Positions 6,340-6,817 of a stretch of 6,817 nt of DNA are shown in pieces; position 1 is the first letter of the stretch, and each line of letters starts with the position of its first letter. The stretch is from Flavobacteriales bacterium. Lineage in GTDB: Bacteria; Bacteroidota; Bacteroidia; Flavobacteriales_F; PHOS-HE28. Location of the stretch: contig JAHEFL010000090.1 of assembly GCA_024640205.1 (NCBI GenBank), positions 1-6,817 on the forward strand. Direction: 5' to 3'. The position numbers and the translations under genes were made by a program. Below the pieces are notes generated by a model. That model worked only from the letters and a program-made list of their open reading frames with translations. It did not search any database and was not told the DNA's origin.

Positions 6340-6354
6340 CGATCTCCTAGATCG
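6340..6354. terminator. small hairpin at the convergent fabD / phosphatase junction, possible bidirectional terminator
   Basis: CGATCT (6340-6345) and AGATCG (6349-6354) form a perfect 6-base inverted repeat around a CCT loop. It begins three bases after the fabD stop and contains the stop codon of the opposite gene. The stem is short and has no T-run on either side, so its strength is doubtful. The location between two converging genes is the main reason to list it. Confidence 0.3.
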
Positions 6355-6817
6355 TGCTGTTCAACAACCTCCCGCTCGCCAGCATCTTGTGCAGGTACGG
6401 CCGCTTCAGTGTGTTCCTGATCGCTTGCACATGGTTCATGTTGTGGCAGTCGCTGCCCAGGAACTCATAGTGCCCCGCATCGATCAAGCGCTCGGCGATC
6501 TGCCTGGCCTGTGGGCCGTAGGCGCCGGATAACGCGACCAGGTTGAGCTGGAAGTACACCCCGCGCTCCTTCATCCGCTCATACTTGCTGAAATCGTTGT
6601 ACCAGAACGCGTAACGTTCCGGGTGCGCAAGTACGGCGCGATAGCCCTGCGTCTGCATCTGGAAGATCACGGAAAGCAGCATCTGCGGCTCGCTGATGAA
6701 GGGCAGTTCGAACAACAGATAGCGATCTCCGAAAGTGAGCACCTCGTTGGCCGTGACGCGCTGCTCGAGCTCATGGTCCATGTAGTATTCCGCTGCTGCC
6801 TCAACCTCGATATCGAG
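6347..6817 (-). CDS. YwqE/CpsB-type PHP-family tyrosine-protein phosphatase, C-terminal part (runs off the right edge)
   Basis: The 156 visible residues are the C-terminal portion of a protein usually near 240-260 residues, and the start lies beyond the window. It matches the CpsB/CapC/YwqE group of metal-dependent phosphatases with a PHP-type fold, which in Firmicutes dephosphorylate tyrosine kinases of capsule and exopolysaccharide export. Seen here are LTFGDRYLLFELPFISEP (27-44 of the fragment), QTQGYRAVLAHPERY (55-69) with metal ligand H65, and EFLGSDCHNMNHV (118-130) with ligands D123 and H125. The fragment ends LASGRLLNSTI, typical of Bacteroidota members. The N-terminal HxH metal motif is outside. 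A role in polysaccharide control is inferred from the family, because no kinase or capsule gene is visible. It converges on fabD. Confidence 0.88.
   Translation of the reverse strand, partial: LDIEVEAAAEYYMDHELEQRVTANEVLTFGDRYLLFELPFISEPQMLLSVIFQMQTQGYRAVLAHPERYAFWYNDFSKYERMKERGVYFQLNLVALSGAYGPQARQIAERLIDAGHYEFLGSDCHNMNHVQAIRNTLKRPYLHKMLASGRLLNSTI

Overview
The window comes from a GC-rich bacterial chromosome that looks like a member of the Bacteroidota, probably Flavobacteriales. Several things point there. The alanyl-tRNA synthetase, envelope peptidase and small MerR regulator stand in an order that is familiar from that phylum. Shine-Dalgarno sequences are essentially absent. Short TAnnTTTG-like boxes, the Bacteroidota -7 promoter element, lie just upstream of most gene starts. 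The protein sequences (AlaS, HldD, YwqE-type phosphatase) also read like that phylum. The species cannot be named from this stretch.

Layout. The left edge holds the N-terminal 333 codons of alaS on the minus strand. A 140-base divergent spacer separates it from a plus-strand pair: a membrane-anchored M23 (LytM) peptidase and a short MerR-family regulator. The regulator ends in a 10-base tail-to-tail overlap with a minus-strand ADP-heptose epimerase gene (hldD). A compact divergent promoter region then leads into a tight plus-strand operon: a 6-pyruvoyl-tetrahydropterin synthase family gene, folE (overlapping by 11 bases) and a Bax-inhibitor-1 family membrane protein (6-base gap). A strong hairpin after the third gene probably terminates this operon. 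fabD follows as a single gene and meets, tail to tail, a minus-strand YwqE/CpsB-type PHP phosphatase that runs off the right edge.

Function. These are mostly core genes: translation (alaS), envelope and LPS building (M23 peptidase, hldD, perhaps the YwqE-type phosphatase), pterin synthesis from GTP (folE feeding the PTPS-family enzyme), membrane homeostasis (BI-1) and fatty-acid initiation (fabD). No mobile element, CRISPR array, tRNA, rRNA or obvious horizontally acquired segment was seen, and no stretch above 140 bases lacks a gene. I found no undescribed system. The points most worth a second look are the recurring TAYCTTYGC-like box upstream of gene starts, the symmetric divergent promoter between hldD and the PTPS gene, and the eukaryote-like active-site spacing of the PTPS protein beside folE.
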